A stretch of DNA of 44,570 nucleotides from an uncultured Eubacteriales bacterium (GTDB taxonomy: Bacteria; Bacillota; Clostridia; Christensenellales; Aristaeellaceae): contig CADANQ010000013.1 in NCBI GenBank assembly GCA_902789365.1, positions 1-44,570 of the forward strand, read 5' to 3'. The notes beneath the pieces are model-generated. The model worked only from the letters and a program-made list of their open reading frames with translations, was not told the origin of the DNA and made no database searches. Shown one piece after another: positions 17,056-25,576 of the stretch. Both the position numbers and the translations under genes were made by a program. The first letter of the stretch is position 1. Every line of letters starts with the position of its first letter.

Positions 17056-20000
17056 TCACCAGGTATAACCCATGGCTTCCTGAACTGCGGCCTGATGGTC
17101 GGCGTCCACCCTGTCGGTCCCGTGGGTCTTGGAACCGGTGAAGTGGATGCAGAACTGGCCGTCGAAGTTGTTGTCGATGATCGTCTGGTCGCCGTGGGCC
17201 ACGCCGTAAATGGATCCGGCGTACACATGCCCCTCGTACTTGACCAGCACCGGCCTGCGGACGTAGGTGATGTTGCCGCCGTAAGCAGCGGTCATCGCGG
17301 CGGTATCGGCCGCTGTCAGGGGCTCCAGGTCCAGGTGGTTGGAGCCGTACAGCACCCGGCAGGTCCAGATCTTCCCGGTCTTGCAGTCCTTCACCTGCAC
17401 GGTGGCTCCCGAGGAGAACAGGTTCTTGCCTTTGCCGAACCAGTCAAGACTCTCGGTCACATAGGTGACGGAGGGCGGGGGCGTCGTCACGGACGCCTTG
17501 GGCGTCACCTGAGTGAAGCTGAGGCAGTCCTTGCGGATGTAGCCGGTATAGCCGGAATAAGTGACCTTGTAGTAATTGCCGCTCTCGCCGGTCACCGTCA
17601 CCTGGGTTGCGTAAGCCAGCTGCGTGTAATAGTCGTCCGGGCTCGGCTGCTTGCGGAAATACACGTTCTCCTCTGAGATATAGCCGGTTCTGGGCGCGTA
17701 TTCCGTCGGTACAGGCGTGGGGGACGGGGTGGCCCTGGGCGTCACCAGATTGAAGCTTAAGCAGTTCTTCATGATGTAGCCGATGTTCCCGTCGCAAAGA
17801 ACCTGATAGAACCTGCCGCTCTCGCCAAGCACCGTCACCTGGGTTCCCAGCGCCAGCTGGCAGTAGGAATCGCTTTCGGTGGACGGCCCCTTGCGGAAGT
17901 ATACGTTCACCTGGCTGACATAAGCGACCTTGGAGCCGTAAGGCGTCGGCGCGGGCGTGGGCGTTGACGTAGCCTTGGGCGTCACCTTGACAAAGCTCAG
18001 GCAGTCCTTGCGGATAAAGCCGTTCAGTCCGCCGTAGGTGACCTGGTAATAATCCCCGGTCTCTCCGGTCACCGTCACTTTGGTGCCCATGGCAAGCTGA
18101 CAATGGGCGGCGCTGTCGGCGGAAGGCATCTGGCGGAAATTGACGTTGTCCTTGCTGATGTAGCCGTCCCGGAAGCCGTAGGCCGTCGCGGTCGGCGTGG
18201 GGGTGACGACCGTTCCGGGGGTCACCTTGGCAAAGCTTAAGCAGTCCTTGCGGATGTAGCCTTTCAGTCCGGCGTAGGTGACCTGGTAATAATCCCCGGT
18301 TTCCCCGGTCACCGTCACTTTGGTGCCCATGGCAAGCTGGAAGTGGGAGGCGCTGTCGGCGGAAGGCATCTGGCGGAAATTGACGTTGTCCTTGCTGATG
18401 TAGCCGTCCCTCGCCGCGTACTGGGTGGGCGTGGGCGCCGCGGGCGTCACCTTCGTGAAGCTCAGGCAGTCCTTGCGGATGTAGCCGGTATAGCCGCCGT
18501 AGGTCACGCTGTAATAATCACCGGTCTCGCCGGTCACCGTCACCTGGGTGCCCAGAGCCAGCTGGCCCCAGTAATCGCCGGCGGAGGCCGTCTTGCGGAA
18601 GTACACGTTCGGCTGGCTGATGTAGCCCGTCTGTTTGACAAAGGCCGTGGGCGTGGCCGCGCGGGGGGTCACCTTCGTGAAGCTCAGGCAGTCCTTGCGG
18701 ATGTAGCCGTTCAGACCGCCCCAGGTCACGCAGTAATAGTTCCCGGTCTCGCCCGTCACGGTCACCTGGGTGCCCAGCGGCAGCTGGCAGTGGGCGCCGC
18801 TGTCGGCGGAAGGAGACTGTCGGAAGTTCACGTTCACCTGGCTGATGTAGCCCGTCCGCCTGACAAAAGCCGTTATCGTGGGAGCAGGGGCCGTCACCTT
18901 GGCAAAGCTTAAGCAGTCCTTGCGGATGTAGCCGTTCCTGCCGCCGTAGGTCACACTGTAATAGTTCCCCGTTTCGCCGGTCACGATCACCTGCGTGCCC
19001 AGGGCCAGCAGTTCCCAGTAATCGCCGGCGGAGGCCGTCTTGCGGAAGTATACGTTCACCTGGCTGATGTAGCCGATTTTCCTTGCAAAGGGCGTGGCGG
19101 CGGGAGCCACGGCTCCCGCGGGGGTCACCTTGACAAAGCTCAGGCAGTCCTTGCGGATGTAGCCGTTCCTGCCGCCGTAGGTCACGCTGTAATAGTTCCC
19201 CGTTTCGCCGGTCACAATCACCTGGGCGCCCAGGGCCAGCTGGCCCCAGTAATCGCCGGCGGAGGCCGTCTTGCGGAAGTACACGTTCGGCTGGCAGATG
19301 TATCCGGTCTTCTTTGCGTAGGCCGTAGGCGCGGCGCCCGCGGGAGTCACCTTCGTGAAGCTTAAGCAGTCCTTGCGGATGTAGCCGTTCTTTCCGCTAT
19401 AGGTCACGCTGTAGTAGTTCCCCATTTCGCCGGTCACCGTCACCTGCGTCCCGAGGGCCAGCTGGCCCCAGTAATCGCCGGCGGAGGCCGTCTTGCGGAA
19501 GTACACGTTCTGCTGGCTGATGTACCCGGTCTTCTTTGCGTAGGCCGTAGGCACGGCGCCCGCGGGGGTCACCTTCGTGAAGCTTAAGCAGTCCTTGCGG
19601 ATGTAGCCGTTCTTCCCGTTATAGGTCACGCTGTAGTAGTTCCCCGCTTCGCCGGTCACCGTCACCTGGGTGCCCAGGGCCAGCTGGCCCCAGTATTCGC
19701 CCGAGGAGGCCGTCTTGCGGAAGTACACGTTCTGCTGGCTGATGTACCCGGTCTTCTTTGCGAAGGCCGTAGGCGCGGCGGCCGCGGGAGTCACGCGGTT
19801 AAAGCTGAGGCAGTCCCTGCGGATGTAGCCGTTCTTGCCCGCGTAGGAAACGTTGTAGTAATTCCCGGTCTCGCCGGTCACCGTCACCTGGGTGCCCAGG
19901 GGCAGCTGAGTGAAGACCGCGCCGTCGCCGGAGGGGGACTGGCGGAAGTTCACGTCCGCCAGGCTGATGTAGCCCGTCCGTTTGCCGTACGCGGCGGCCG

Positions 20001-20730
20001 CCGCGGGGGTGACCTTCGTGAAGCTGAGGCAGTCCTTGCGGATGTAGCCGTTCTTCCCGGAATAGGAAACGCTGTAGTAATTCCCGGTCTCGCCGGTCAC
20101 CGTCACCTGGGTGCCCAGGGGCAGCTGGCTCCAGTATTCGCCCGAGGAGGCCGTCTTGCGGAAGTACACGTTCTGCTGGCTGATATAGCCCGTCCGCTTG
20201 GCGTACGCCGCGGGAGCGGGCGTCACGGCCGCCGCCGCCTTGCCCCCCTGGACCTGGGTAAAGGACAGGCAGTCCTTTCGGATGTAGCCGGCGTCCTTTC
20301 CGTATTTAACGGCATAGTAATTCCCGGTCTCCCCCGTCACGGTAACCTTCGTCCCCAGATCCAGCTGGCAGAAATACGCGGAATCCTGGGAGGCCGCCTT
20401 GCGGAAATAGACCTTATCCTTGCAGATATAGGCGCTTCCGTCCCCTACGGGCGGGATGAAATTCCTGGTCACCAGGCTCTTGAGGATATAGCCGGACCTG
20501 GACTGGTACGTCACCGCGTAGAAACCGCCCTTTTCCCCGGTCACCCGGACCGCGGCGCCCCGGGACAACTGCCCGTAGGACGCGGACTGGGTGGACGGAC
20601 CGGAGCGGAAATACACCTTGTCCGTCGTGACGTAGCCCGTAAAGGGATATGTCTCCGCCGCCTGCGCAAGCGTTCCCAGGCAGGCAACCAGGAGGCACAG
20701 CGCCATCATCGCAGAAATCAGCCGTTTCAT
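17056..20730 (-). CDS. Secreted protein with 14 SH3b modules
   Basis: This 1224-residue exported protein begins with a clear signal peptide (MKRLISAMMALCLLVACLGT, cleaved after AQAA). It then has 14 bacterial SH3 (SH3b) modules of about 72-80 residues. The core reads GYISxxNVYFRKxxS...LGTQVTVTGETGNYYxVTY.G..GYIRKDCLSF. Modules are separated by short Pro/Thr/Ala linkers, some of them TPTP-like. The last ~135 residues form a different domain (from TESLDWFGKGKNLF) containing NHLDLEPLTAADTA and CIHFTGSKTHGTDRVD. From memory this recurs at the C terminus of clostridial wall proteins, without an assigned function. SH3b modules bind peptidoglycan or wall polymers, so a cell-surface role is likely. 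No hydrolase domain is seen. Confidence 0.88.
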   Translation of the reverse strand: MKRLISAMMALCLLVACLGTLAQAAETYPFTGYVTTDKVYFRSGPSTQSASYGQLSRGAAVRVTGEKGGFYAVTYQSRSGYILKSLVTRNFIPPVGDGSAYICKDKVYFRKAASQDSAYFCQLDLGTKVTVTGETGNYYAVKYGKDAGYIRKDCLSFTQVQGGKAAAAVTPAPAAYAKRTGYISQQNVYFRKTASSGEYWSQLPLGTQVTVTGETGNYYSVSYSGKNGYIRKDCLSFTKVTPAAAAAYGKRTGYISLADVNFRQSPSGDGAVFTQLPLGTQVTVTGETGNYYNVSYAGKNGYIRRDCLSFNRVTPAAAAPTAFAKKTGYISQQNVYFRKTASSGEYWGQLALGTQVTVTGEAGNYYSVTYNGKNGYIRKDCLSFTKVTPAGAVPTAYAKKTGYISQQNVYFRKTASAGDYWGQLALGTQVTVTGEMGNYYSVTYSGKNGYIRKDCLSFTKVTPAGAAPTAYAKKTGYICQPNVYFRKTASAGDYWGQLALGAQVIVTGETGNYYSVTYGGRNGYIRKDCLSFVKVTPAGAVAPAATPFARKIGYISQVNVYFRKTASAGDYWELLALGTQVIVTGETGNYYSVTYGGRNGYIRKDCLSFAKVTAPAPTITAFVRRTGYISQVNVNFRQSPSADSGAHCQLPLGTQVTVTGETGNYYCVTWGGLNGYIRKDCLSFTKVTPRAATPTAFVKQTGYISQPNVYFRKTASAGDYWGQLALGTQVTVTGETGDYYSVTYGGYTGYIRKDCLSFTKVTPAAPTPTQYAARDGYISKDNVNFRQMPSADSASHFQLAMGTKVTVTGETGDYYQVTYAGLKGYIRKDCLSFAKVTPGTVVTPTPTATAYGFRDGYISKDNVNFRQMPSADSAAHCQLAMGTKVTVTGETGDYYQVTYGGLNGFIRKDCLSFVKVTPKATSTPTPAPTPYGSKVAYVSQVNVYFRKGPSTESDSYCQLALGTQVTVLGESGRFYQVLCDGNIGYIMKNCLSFNLVTPRATPSPTPVPTEYAPRTGYISEENVYFRKQPSPDDYYTQLAYATQVTVTGESGNYYKVTYSGYTGYIRKDCLSFTQVTPKASVTTPPPSVTYVTESLDWFGKGKNLFSSGATVQVKDCKTGKIWTCRVLYGSNHLDLEPLTAADTAAMTAAYGGNITYVRRPVLVKYEGHVYAGSIYGVAHGDQTIIDNNFDGQFCIHFTGSKTHGTDRVDADHQAAVQEAMGYTW
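17500..20690 (-). repeat. Tandem SH3b-coding repeat array
   Basis: The gene is built from DNA repeats of about 216-244 bases. A marker (CAGTCCTTGCGGATG on the plus strand, with variants) recurs near 17524, 18001, 18241, 18469, 18691, 18913, 19141, 19369, 19591, 20028 and 20272. Units around 18900-19760 are nearly identical to one another, which suggests recent duplication and a potential for copy-number change by recombination. Confidence 0.9.
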
Positions 20731-20807
20731 TCTATAACTCTTCCTTTCCTTAAGAAAGTCGTTTCTTTCCCGTTCATTCCCCGGAGGGCATAATCCGAGG
20801 CACCCCT

Positions 20808-20836
20808 ATTGTATCCGTACCGCCCCGGGTTTTCAA
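20808..20836 (-). promoter_or_regulatory. Promoter of the SH3 protein gene
   Basis: On the minus strand TTGAAA and TACAAT are separated by 17 bases, about 78 bases upstream of the ATG. A GGAAAGGAAGAG ribosome site follows downstream. Confidence 0.82.
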
Positions 20837-20983
20837 GAAATCCGGCGATTGTTATCCTTTTCGTCACATTCCGGAAACTTTTGTCGAATTATTGAAACGT
20901 TTGTAACGTTCTCTTCTTTAATATATATCCCGAAAGGGAAAGGCGGCTTTCCCCGCGTCCGGGAGGCCGGGCGCCGGGCCGTA

Positions 20984-21012
20984 TTGCAACTTCGGCCCTT
21001 TTGCTGTACAAT
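20984..21012 (+). promoter_or_regulatory. Promoter of the coiled-coil protein gene
   Basis: TTGCAA and TACAAT are separated by 17 bases, about 72 bases upstream of the ATG at 21085. Confidence 0.78.
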
Positions 21013-21084
21013 TGGGATGCGCGCGATACATGCTTCTTTTGACCTTTTCCGCGCCCAAAGAAGGATTCAGGAAGGATAACAGCC

Positions 21085-21636
21085 ATGAATAAAAAAGAGG
21101 CCGAGATCAGGGAAGAAAACGGCAACCTGCTTCCCGACGTGATCGTTCCGGAGGAAAAAAGCGTCCAGGCCGCTCCCAAAGGCGGGATCATCAAATCGGT
21201 TGGGAACTTTTTCGGCTCCGCCTTCGGCGGCAAAAGTCAGGACATCAACGCCCTGATCGAGGAATTCACCAGCGAGATGACCCTGGTGGCCGAAGGCCTC
21301 AGCCAGGACCAGGAGCGTCTGGAAGCGCGCTGCGACCGGATGGAAGCCGGGCTTTCCGAAAGCGAGGAGCGCCTGTTCCTGCGCATGGACCAGGTGCTCG
21401 CAAAGGAAGAGGAAAACCGCGAAGCCATGAAGGACATGGAGCGGCGCCTTAAAAAAACGGAGGACAGGCTGGCCAAAGCGGAGGAACGGCTGGAAAAGGC
21501 CCTCAAAACCGAGAGCGAAAAAAAGACCCACGCCTCCGAACGCTGGAGCGCCCTTCTGCGCCAGGCCACGTGGCTTGTGGGCATCGCCTGCTCCGCCTGG
21601 ATTGTCATCACCCTCATCAATAAGCTGCTGCCGTAA
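21085..21636 (+). CDS. Coiled-coil protein with C-terminal membrane anchor
   Basis: This 183-residue protein has no recognised family. The N-terminal ~50 residues hold a Gly/Phe-rich stretch (SVGNFFGSAFGGKSQD). Residues about 55-150 are heptad-like and very rich in Glu, Lys and Arg (for example EERLFLRMDQVLAKEEENRE), predicting a long coiled coil. Residues about 160-180 (TWLVGIACSAWIVITLINKLL) form a single C-terminal transmembrane helix. The topology is that of a tail-anchored protein with its coiled coil in the cytoplasm. The start ATG has GGAAGGATAAC upstream. It is transcribed ahead of rpmE, which has its own promoter. Function unknown; a scaffold role is only a guess. Confidence 0.8.
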   Translation: MNKKEAEIREENGNLLPDVIVPEEKSVQAAPKGGIIKSVGNFFGSAFGGKSQDINALIEEFTSEMTLVAEGLSQDQERLEARCDRMEAGLSESEERLFLRMDQVLAKEEENREAMKDMERRLKKTEDRLAKAEERLEKALKTESEKKTHASERWSALLRQATWLVGIACSAWIVITLINKLLP

Positions 21637-21653
21637 GCCGCGGAATCTTTGTC

Positions 21654-21682
21654 TTGCTTTTTCCCCGGCGGTATGCTATAAT
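21654..21682 (+). promoter_or_regulatory. rpmE promoter (extended -10)
   Basis: TTGCTT and TATAAT are separated by 17 bases, and TGC immediately precedes the -10, giving an extended -10 form. This is a strong promoter for the ribosomal protein gene. Confidence 0.85.
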
Positions 21683-21689
21683 CCGGTTT

Positions 21690-21754
21690 GCGGCTCATAA
21701 TTGAAGCCCATTTATGAATCCGCGCGGCTCATGGAAAGGCATCTATGAATCCGC
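21690..21754 (+). promoter_or_regulatory. Tandem stem-loop leader of rpmE
   Basis: Two consecutive units, 21690-21723 and 21724-21754, each begin GCGGCTCAT and end ATGAATCCGC. The ends pair (GCGG with CCGC, TCAT with ATGA), so each unit folds as a hairpin, with different loops. They sit between promoter and ribosome site. Ribosomal protein leaders often carry autoregulatory structures, and L31 leader motifs are known in Firmicutes; whether this is one of them needs a covariance search. Confidence 0.6.
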
Positions 21755-21783
21755 CATCTGCATGCGCAAGAAAGGTGAAAAAA

Positions 21784-21981
21784 ATGAAAGAGAAGATCCA
21801 TCCCAAGTATGGCAAGGCCATCGTTCGCTGCGTATGCGGTGCAACGTTTGAGACCGGTTCCACCAAGCCCGAGCTGAAGGTCGAAATCTGCTCCCAGTGC
21901 CATCCCTTCTACACCGGCAAGCAGAAGGCCGTTGAAAGCGGCGGCCGTGTCGATCGCTTCAAGAAGCGCTTTGGCATGTAA
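21784..21981 (+). CDS. rpmE: 50S ribosomal protein L31 (zinc form)
   Basis: This 65-residue large-subunit ribosomal protein begins [20 protein letters not shown]. Cysteines at 16, 18, 36 and 39 (CVC and CSQC) mark the zinc-binding (C+) L31 type, whose Zn-free paralogue usually takes over in zinc shortage. The start is the ATG at 21784 with AAAGGTG upstream. The longer frame from 21745 overlaps the leader hairpins and is not used. It is followed by a strong terminator before yqhQ, so downstream genes need readthrough or another promoter. Confidence 0.97.
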   Translation: MKEKIHPKYGKAIVRCVCGATFETGSTKPELKVEICSQCHPFYTGKQKAVESGGRVDRFKKRFGM

Positions 21982-21992
21982 AAAGCCCGAAT

Positions 21993-22024
21993 GCAGCATG
22001 GCAAAGCCGTGCTGCTTTTTGTTT
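21993..22024 (+). terminator. Terminator after rpmE
   Basis: A 10-bp stem (GCAGCATGGC with GCCGTGCTGC, one wobble pair, AAA loop) is followed by TTTTTGTTTG. Confidence 0.85.
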
Positions 22025-22071
22025 GCGGCCGTCTTTTTTGTGACACAAATCAAAAACCGAAAGGAGTCCCT

Positions 22072-23118
22072 ATGAGCAGCAGCGCCAAACCGCAGGCCTG
22101 CCCCGCCGCCGATATCGGAGGCCAGGCCGTCCTTGAAGGCGTCATGATGAAAAGTCCGGACGCCATCGCCGTGGCGGTCCGCCGGGAAAACGGCGACGTG
22201 GTCGTCAAAAGGGAGGAATACGTTTCCCCCGCCAAAAAGCACAAATGGATGGGCCTTCCCTTCATCCGCGGGACGGTCAACATGGTCCAGATGCTCGGCA
22301 TGGGCATGCGGGTCCTGTCGGACTCCACCAACATGCTGGGTCTGGACAGCGAAGAGCCCACAAAATTCGAAAAATGGCTCAGCAAAACCTTCGGCAAGTC
22401 CATCGACAAGGTGGTCATGGGCGTGGCCATGGTCCTGGCCGCGGCGCTGAGCATCGGGCTGTTCGTCCTTCTGCCCAACCTGATCATCAAGCTCTTCCCC
22501 GAGGGCGGTGGCAACGGCGCGCTGCTTCTTAAAAACCTGTGCTCGGGCGTCCTCCGTATCCTGATCCTGGTCGGTTACGTTTATTTTGCCGGCAGGATCC
22601 CCGATATGCACCGCACCTTCCAGTACCACGGCAGCGAGCACAAAACCGTCTACTGCCACGAGGCCGGAAGCCCCCTGACCCCCTCCAACGCCCAGGCCTT
22701 CAGCCGTCTGCATCCCCGGTGCGGCACCTCCTTCCTGTTCCTTACGTTTTTCCTGTCCATCATCTTCTATTCCGTCATCGACGTGCTGGTACTGATGGCG
22801 ACGGGCTACAACCTGGGGGACCATTACCTGATGCGCGTGCTGGTGCGCATTGTGCTTCTGCCCTGCGTCGCCGGCTTCAGTTATGAGGTCCTCAAGGGCC
22901 TGGCCCATCACGACGGGCCCCTGGTCCGCGCCCTCAGGTGGCCCGGACTGCAATTGCAGCGCCTCACAACCCAGCCCCCCACCGACGAAATGTGCCAGGT
23001 AGCCATCATTTCGATGATGAGCGCCCTGGACGGCCTGCCCGAGGGGGACGAGACCACGCCGGAGGGGTGGGTGGTGCTTCGCCCCGCCACGGTGGATACC
23101 CTGACAGGCGTTGCATGA
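22072..23118 (+). CDS. yqhQ: DUF1385 membrane protein, YqhQ-like
   Basis: This 348-residue protein has the DUF1385 signature: IGGQAVLEGVMM near the N terminus and the central FQYHGSEHKTVYCHE. Four hydrophobic segments are visible (VVMGVAMVLAAALSIGLFVL, LRILILVGYVYFAG, FLFLTFFLSIIFYSVIDVLV, LMRVLVRIVLLPCVAGF), so it is an inner-membrane protein. The molecular role is not settled. The start ATG has AAGGAG upstream. Its stop overlaps the prmC start (ATGA). The rpmE-yqhQ-prmC-prfA order is a recurrent clostridial arrangement. Confidence 0.92.
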   Translation: MSSSAKPQACPAADIGGQAVLEGVMMKSPDAIAVAVRRENGDVVVKREEYVSPAKKHKWMGLPFIRGTVNMVQMLGMGMRVLSDSTNMLGLDSEEPTKFEKWLSKTFGKSIDKVVMGVAMVLAAALSIGLFVLLPNLIIKLFPEGGGNGALLLKNLCSGVLRILILVGYVYFAGRIPDMHRTFQYHGSEHKTVYCHEAGSPLTPSNAQAFSRLHPRCGTSFLFLTFFLSIIFYSVIDVLVLMATGYNLGDHYLMRVLVRIVLLPCVAGFSYEVLKGLAHHDGPLVRALRWPGLQLQRLTTQPPTDEMCQVAIISMMSALDGLPEGDETTPEGWVVLRPATVDTLTGVA

Positions 23119-23963
23119 CCGGGCAAACTCTCCGGCAGCTGGCGGCGGAGGGGACGGAGATCCTCTCCTCCGCGGGCGTGCCCGACGCAAAGCTGGACAG
23201 CGAATATCTGTTGGCCGAGGTACTGAAGGTGCCTCGGCTCAACTTGCTTTTTTCCGCGTCATCCCCGGCCCCGGAAGGGGCGCGGGAGGCCTTTCTCGCC
23301 CTCATCGCGCGGCGCGCCGGACGGGAGCCGCTGCAGTACATCCTGGGCTCCCAGCCCTTTTGCGGCCGGGAGTTCCTGGTGCGAAAGGGCGTGCTCATCC
23401 CCCGGCAGGATACCGAGGCCGTGTGCGAAAGGGCCCTCGGCGTGATCCCGAAGGACCGGAAAATCCGGGCGCTGGACCTGTGCTGCGGCAGCGGCGCCCT
23501 GGGGGTGACCCTGGCGCTGGAAAGGCCCCTGGCTGAGGTCACGGCCACGGACCTTTCCCCCGCGGCCCTCGAATGCGCCGCCGAAAACGCCCAAAGGCTC
23601 GGGGCGAGGGTTTCACTGCGCGCCGGCGATCTGTGGGACGCCGTCCCGGGACAAACCTTCGACGTGATCGTCTCCAATCCCCCCTACATTCCCGACGGGG
23701 ACATGCCTTTTCTTCAGAAGGAGGTCCTGCGGGAGCCGGACATGGCCCTCAGGGGCGGGAAGGACGGCATGGATTTCTACCGGCGCATCCTCTCCGGCCT
23801 CCGGGAACACCTGGAGGCGGGCGGACACCTGTGCCTTGAATGCGGCGACGGGCAGACCGGAGCCCTTCTTGACATGGTATCCCCGCTGTTTGGCGAAGCC
23901 GAAGCCTTTTCGGATCTGGGAGGGCGTCCGCGGGGCGTATTGGGAAAGGGGCTGAAACCATGA
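23115..23963 (+). CDS. prmC: Release factor glutamine methyltransferase
   Basis: This SAM-dependent N5-glutamine methyltransferase modifies the GGQ glutamine of release factors. It has 282 residues: an N-terminal helical substrate-recognition domain (about 1-85), then the Rossmann domain with LDLCCGSGALGV, ATDLSPAALECA and the catalytic NPPY at residues 188-191. It is translationally coupled to yqhQ upstream and to its substrate gene prfA downstream (ATGA overlaps). Confidence 0.96.
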   Translation: MTGQTLRQLAAEGTEILSSAGVPDAKLDSEYLLAEVLKVPRLNLLFSASSPAPEGAREAFLALIARRAGREPLQYILGSQPFCGREFLVRKGVLIPRQDTEAVCERALGVIPKDRKIRALDLCCGSGALGVTLALERPLAEVTATDLSPAALECAAENAQRLGARVSLRAGDLWDAVPGQTFDVIVSNPPYIPDGDMPFLQKEVLREPDMALRGGKDGMDFYRRILSGLREHLEAGGHLCLECGDGQTGALLDMVSPLFGEAEAFSDLGGRPRGVLGKGLKP

Positions 23964-25030
23964 TCGAAGACCAGCTGCGCGCCATTGAGGACAGGTACGA
24001 GGAGCTGAGCGTCGCCTCGGCCCAGGAGGACGTGGTCCGGGACGTGGACAAATACCGGAGGATCCTTCGGGAAATGAACGATCTGGAGCCGAAGGTCAGG
24101 GCCTGGCGCGCTCACCTTGATCTGGAAAAACGCCTGGCCGAGGCCGAGGAGATGCTTTCGGACGAGGAAATGCGCCCGATGGCCGAGGAGGAGGCCGGCC
24201 GCCTCAGAAAGGAACTGGACGAGAGCCTCCGGGCCCTCAAAATGCTTTTGATCCCCACCGACCCGGACGACAGCCGCAACGTGATCATCGAAATCCGCCC
24301 CGGCGCGGGCGGGGACGAGGCGGCGCTGTTCGCCGCGCTGCTCCTGCGCATGTACCAGCGCTACGCCGAGCGCCACCGGATGCGCTTTGAGCCGGTATCC
24401 GTCAGCGACACCGAACTGGGCGGCGTCCGGGAGGCGGTGGTGATGCTGTCGGGGAACGCGGCCTACAGCCGCCTGAAGTTCGAAAGCGGTGTCCACCGCA
24501 TCCAGCGGGTCCCGGTCACCGAAGCCGGCGGCCGCATCCACACCTCCACGGCCACGGTGGCGGTCCTGCCCGAGGCGGAGGAGGTGGACGCCGAGATCCG
24601 CCCCGAAGATGTGCGCATAGACACCTACCGGGCCAGCGGCCACGGCGGGCAGTACATCAACCGCACCGATTCCGCGGTCCGCCTCACCCACCTGCCCACG
24701 GGCCTGGTGGTCACCTGCCAGGACGAAAAAAGCCAGCTGAAAAACAAGGAAAAAGCCTTCAAGGTGCTCCGGAGCAGGCTGTACGACCTGCTGCGCGGCC
24801 AGAAGGACGCCGCCTACGCCCAGGACCGGCGCAGCCAGGTGGGCAGCGGCGAAAGAAACGAGCGCATCCGCACCTATAACTTTCCCCAGGGCCGGGTGAC
24901 CGACCACCGGGCCAACCTGACGCTGTACAGGCTGGACCAGGTGGTGGACGGGGACCTGGACGAGATCATCGACGCCCTGTTTCTCAGGGAACAGGAGGAA
25001 AAGATCAGGGCGCTGAACGCGGGAGGGTAA
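23960..25030 (+). CDS. prfA: Peptide chain release factor 1
   Basis: This 356-residue class I release factor reads UAA and UAG. Domain 1 is helical. The PVT tripeptide anticodon appears in RVPVTEAGGRIHTS. The GGQ peptidyl-tRNA hydrolysis motif is at 229-231. The residues around GGQ are unusual: the context is SGHGGQYINRTDSAVR, where most RF1 proteins have SGAGGQHVN. The GAGGDEA motif and the C-terminal basic segment are normal. The start overlaps prmC, whose product methylates this protein. Confidence 0.96.
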   Translation: MIEDQLRAIEDRYEELSVASAQEDVVRDVDKYRRILREMNDLEPKVRAWRAHLDLEKRLAEAEEMLSDEEMRPMAEEEAGRLRKELDESLRALKMLLIPTDPDDSRNVIIEIRPGAGGDEAALFAALLLRMYQRYAERHRMRFEPVSVSDTELGGVREAVVMLSGNAAYSRLKFESGVHRIQRVPVTEAGGRIHTSTATVAVLPEAEEVDAEIRPEDVRIDTYRASGHGGQYINRTDSAVRLTHLPTGLVVTCQDEKSQLKNKEKAFKVLRSRLYDLLRGQKDAAYAQDRRSQVGSGERNERIRTYNFPQGRVTDHRANLTLYRLDQVVDGDLDEIIDALFLREQEEKIRALNAGG

Positions 25031-25098
25031 AGCGGAAAACGCGATAAGACGCGGAAAACCTCAGAAAAACGCAAAAAAAGCAAAAAAGGAGAGCGCCG

Positions 25099-25548
25099 AT
25101 GAGAGCGGTGGTCCAGCGGGCGGCGTACGCCCGGGTAGAAAGCGAAGGATGCGAAAGCGGAAGGATCGGAAGCGGCCTGATGGTATTGTTGGGCGTGGAG
25201 ACCGGCGACACCGAAAAGGACGCGGCCTACATGGCTTCCAAAATCCTGAAGCTCAGGATTTTTGACGATGCCGAGGGCAAAATGAACCTGAGCGTGAAGG
25301 ACACGGGCGGCAGCGTGCTGTGCGTCAGCCAGTTCACCCTGCTGGGCGACGCCCGGGGCCAGAACCGGCCGGCCTACATCCGCGCCGAGCGGCCGGAAAG
25401 GGCCGACGAACTGTATATGCTGGTCTGCGGCCTGATGGCGCGGGAAGGCGTAACCGTGGAAAAAGGGGTCTTCCGCACCCATATGCGCGTGGAGCTCTGC
25501 AACGACGGGCCCGTGACCATATTGCTGGACAGCCGGAAGCAGTTCTGA
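25099..25548 (+). CDS. dtd: D-aminoacyl-tRNA deacylase
   Basis: This 149-residue DTD removes D-amino acids wrongly attached to tRNA. Visible are the N-terminal MRAVVQRA, the catalytic SQFTL (Ser77 region) and the C-terminal NDGPVTILLDS, which supplies the cross-subunit GP motif of the active site. The start ATG follows AAAAAAGGAGAGC. It sits 68 bases after prfA and is probably in the same transcript, a translation quality-control grouping. Confidence 0.96.
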   Translation: MRAVVQRAAYARVESEGCESGRIGSGLMVLLGVETGDTEKDAAYMASKILKLRIFDDAEGKMNLSVKDTGGSVLCVSQFTLLGDARGQNRPAYIRAERPERADELYMLVCGLMAREGVTVEKGVFRTHMRVELCNDGPVTILLDSRKQF

Positions 25549-25576
25549 TATTATTCGATAAGGAGATCGCATACGC

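Noticed and set aside
17500-20690. Regular repeats that might suggest a CRISPR array
   Set aside because: Units are about 216-244 bases, in frame, and encode SH3b modules; there are no short repeats with unique spacers.
20847-20857. GGATAACAAT on the minus strand resembling half of a lac operator
   Set aside because: It is a short chance match. There is no LacI-family gene nearby and no symmetric partner.
20849-21079. Possible 76-codon gene before the coiled-coil protein
   Set aside because: It has no ribosome site and contains the promoter of the next gene.
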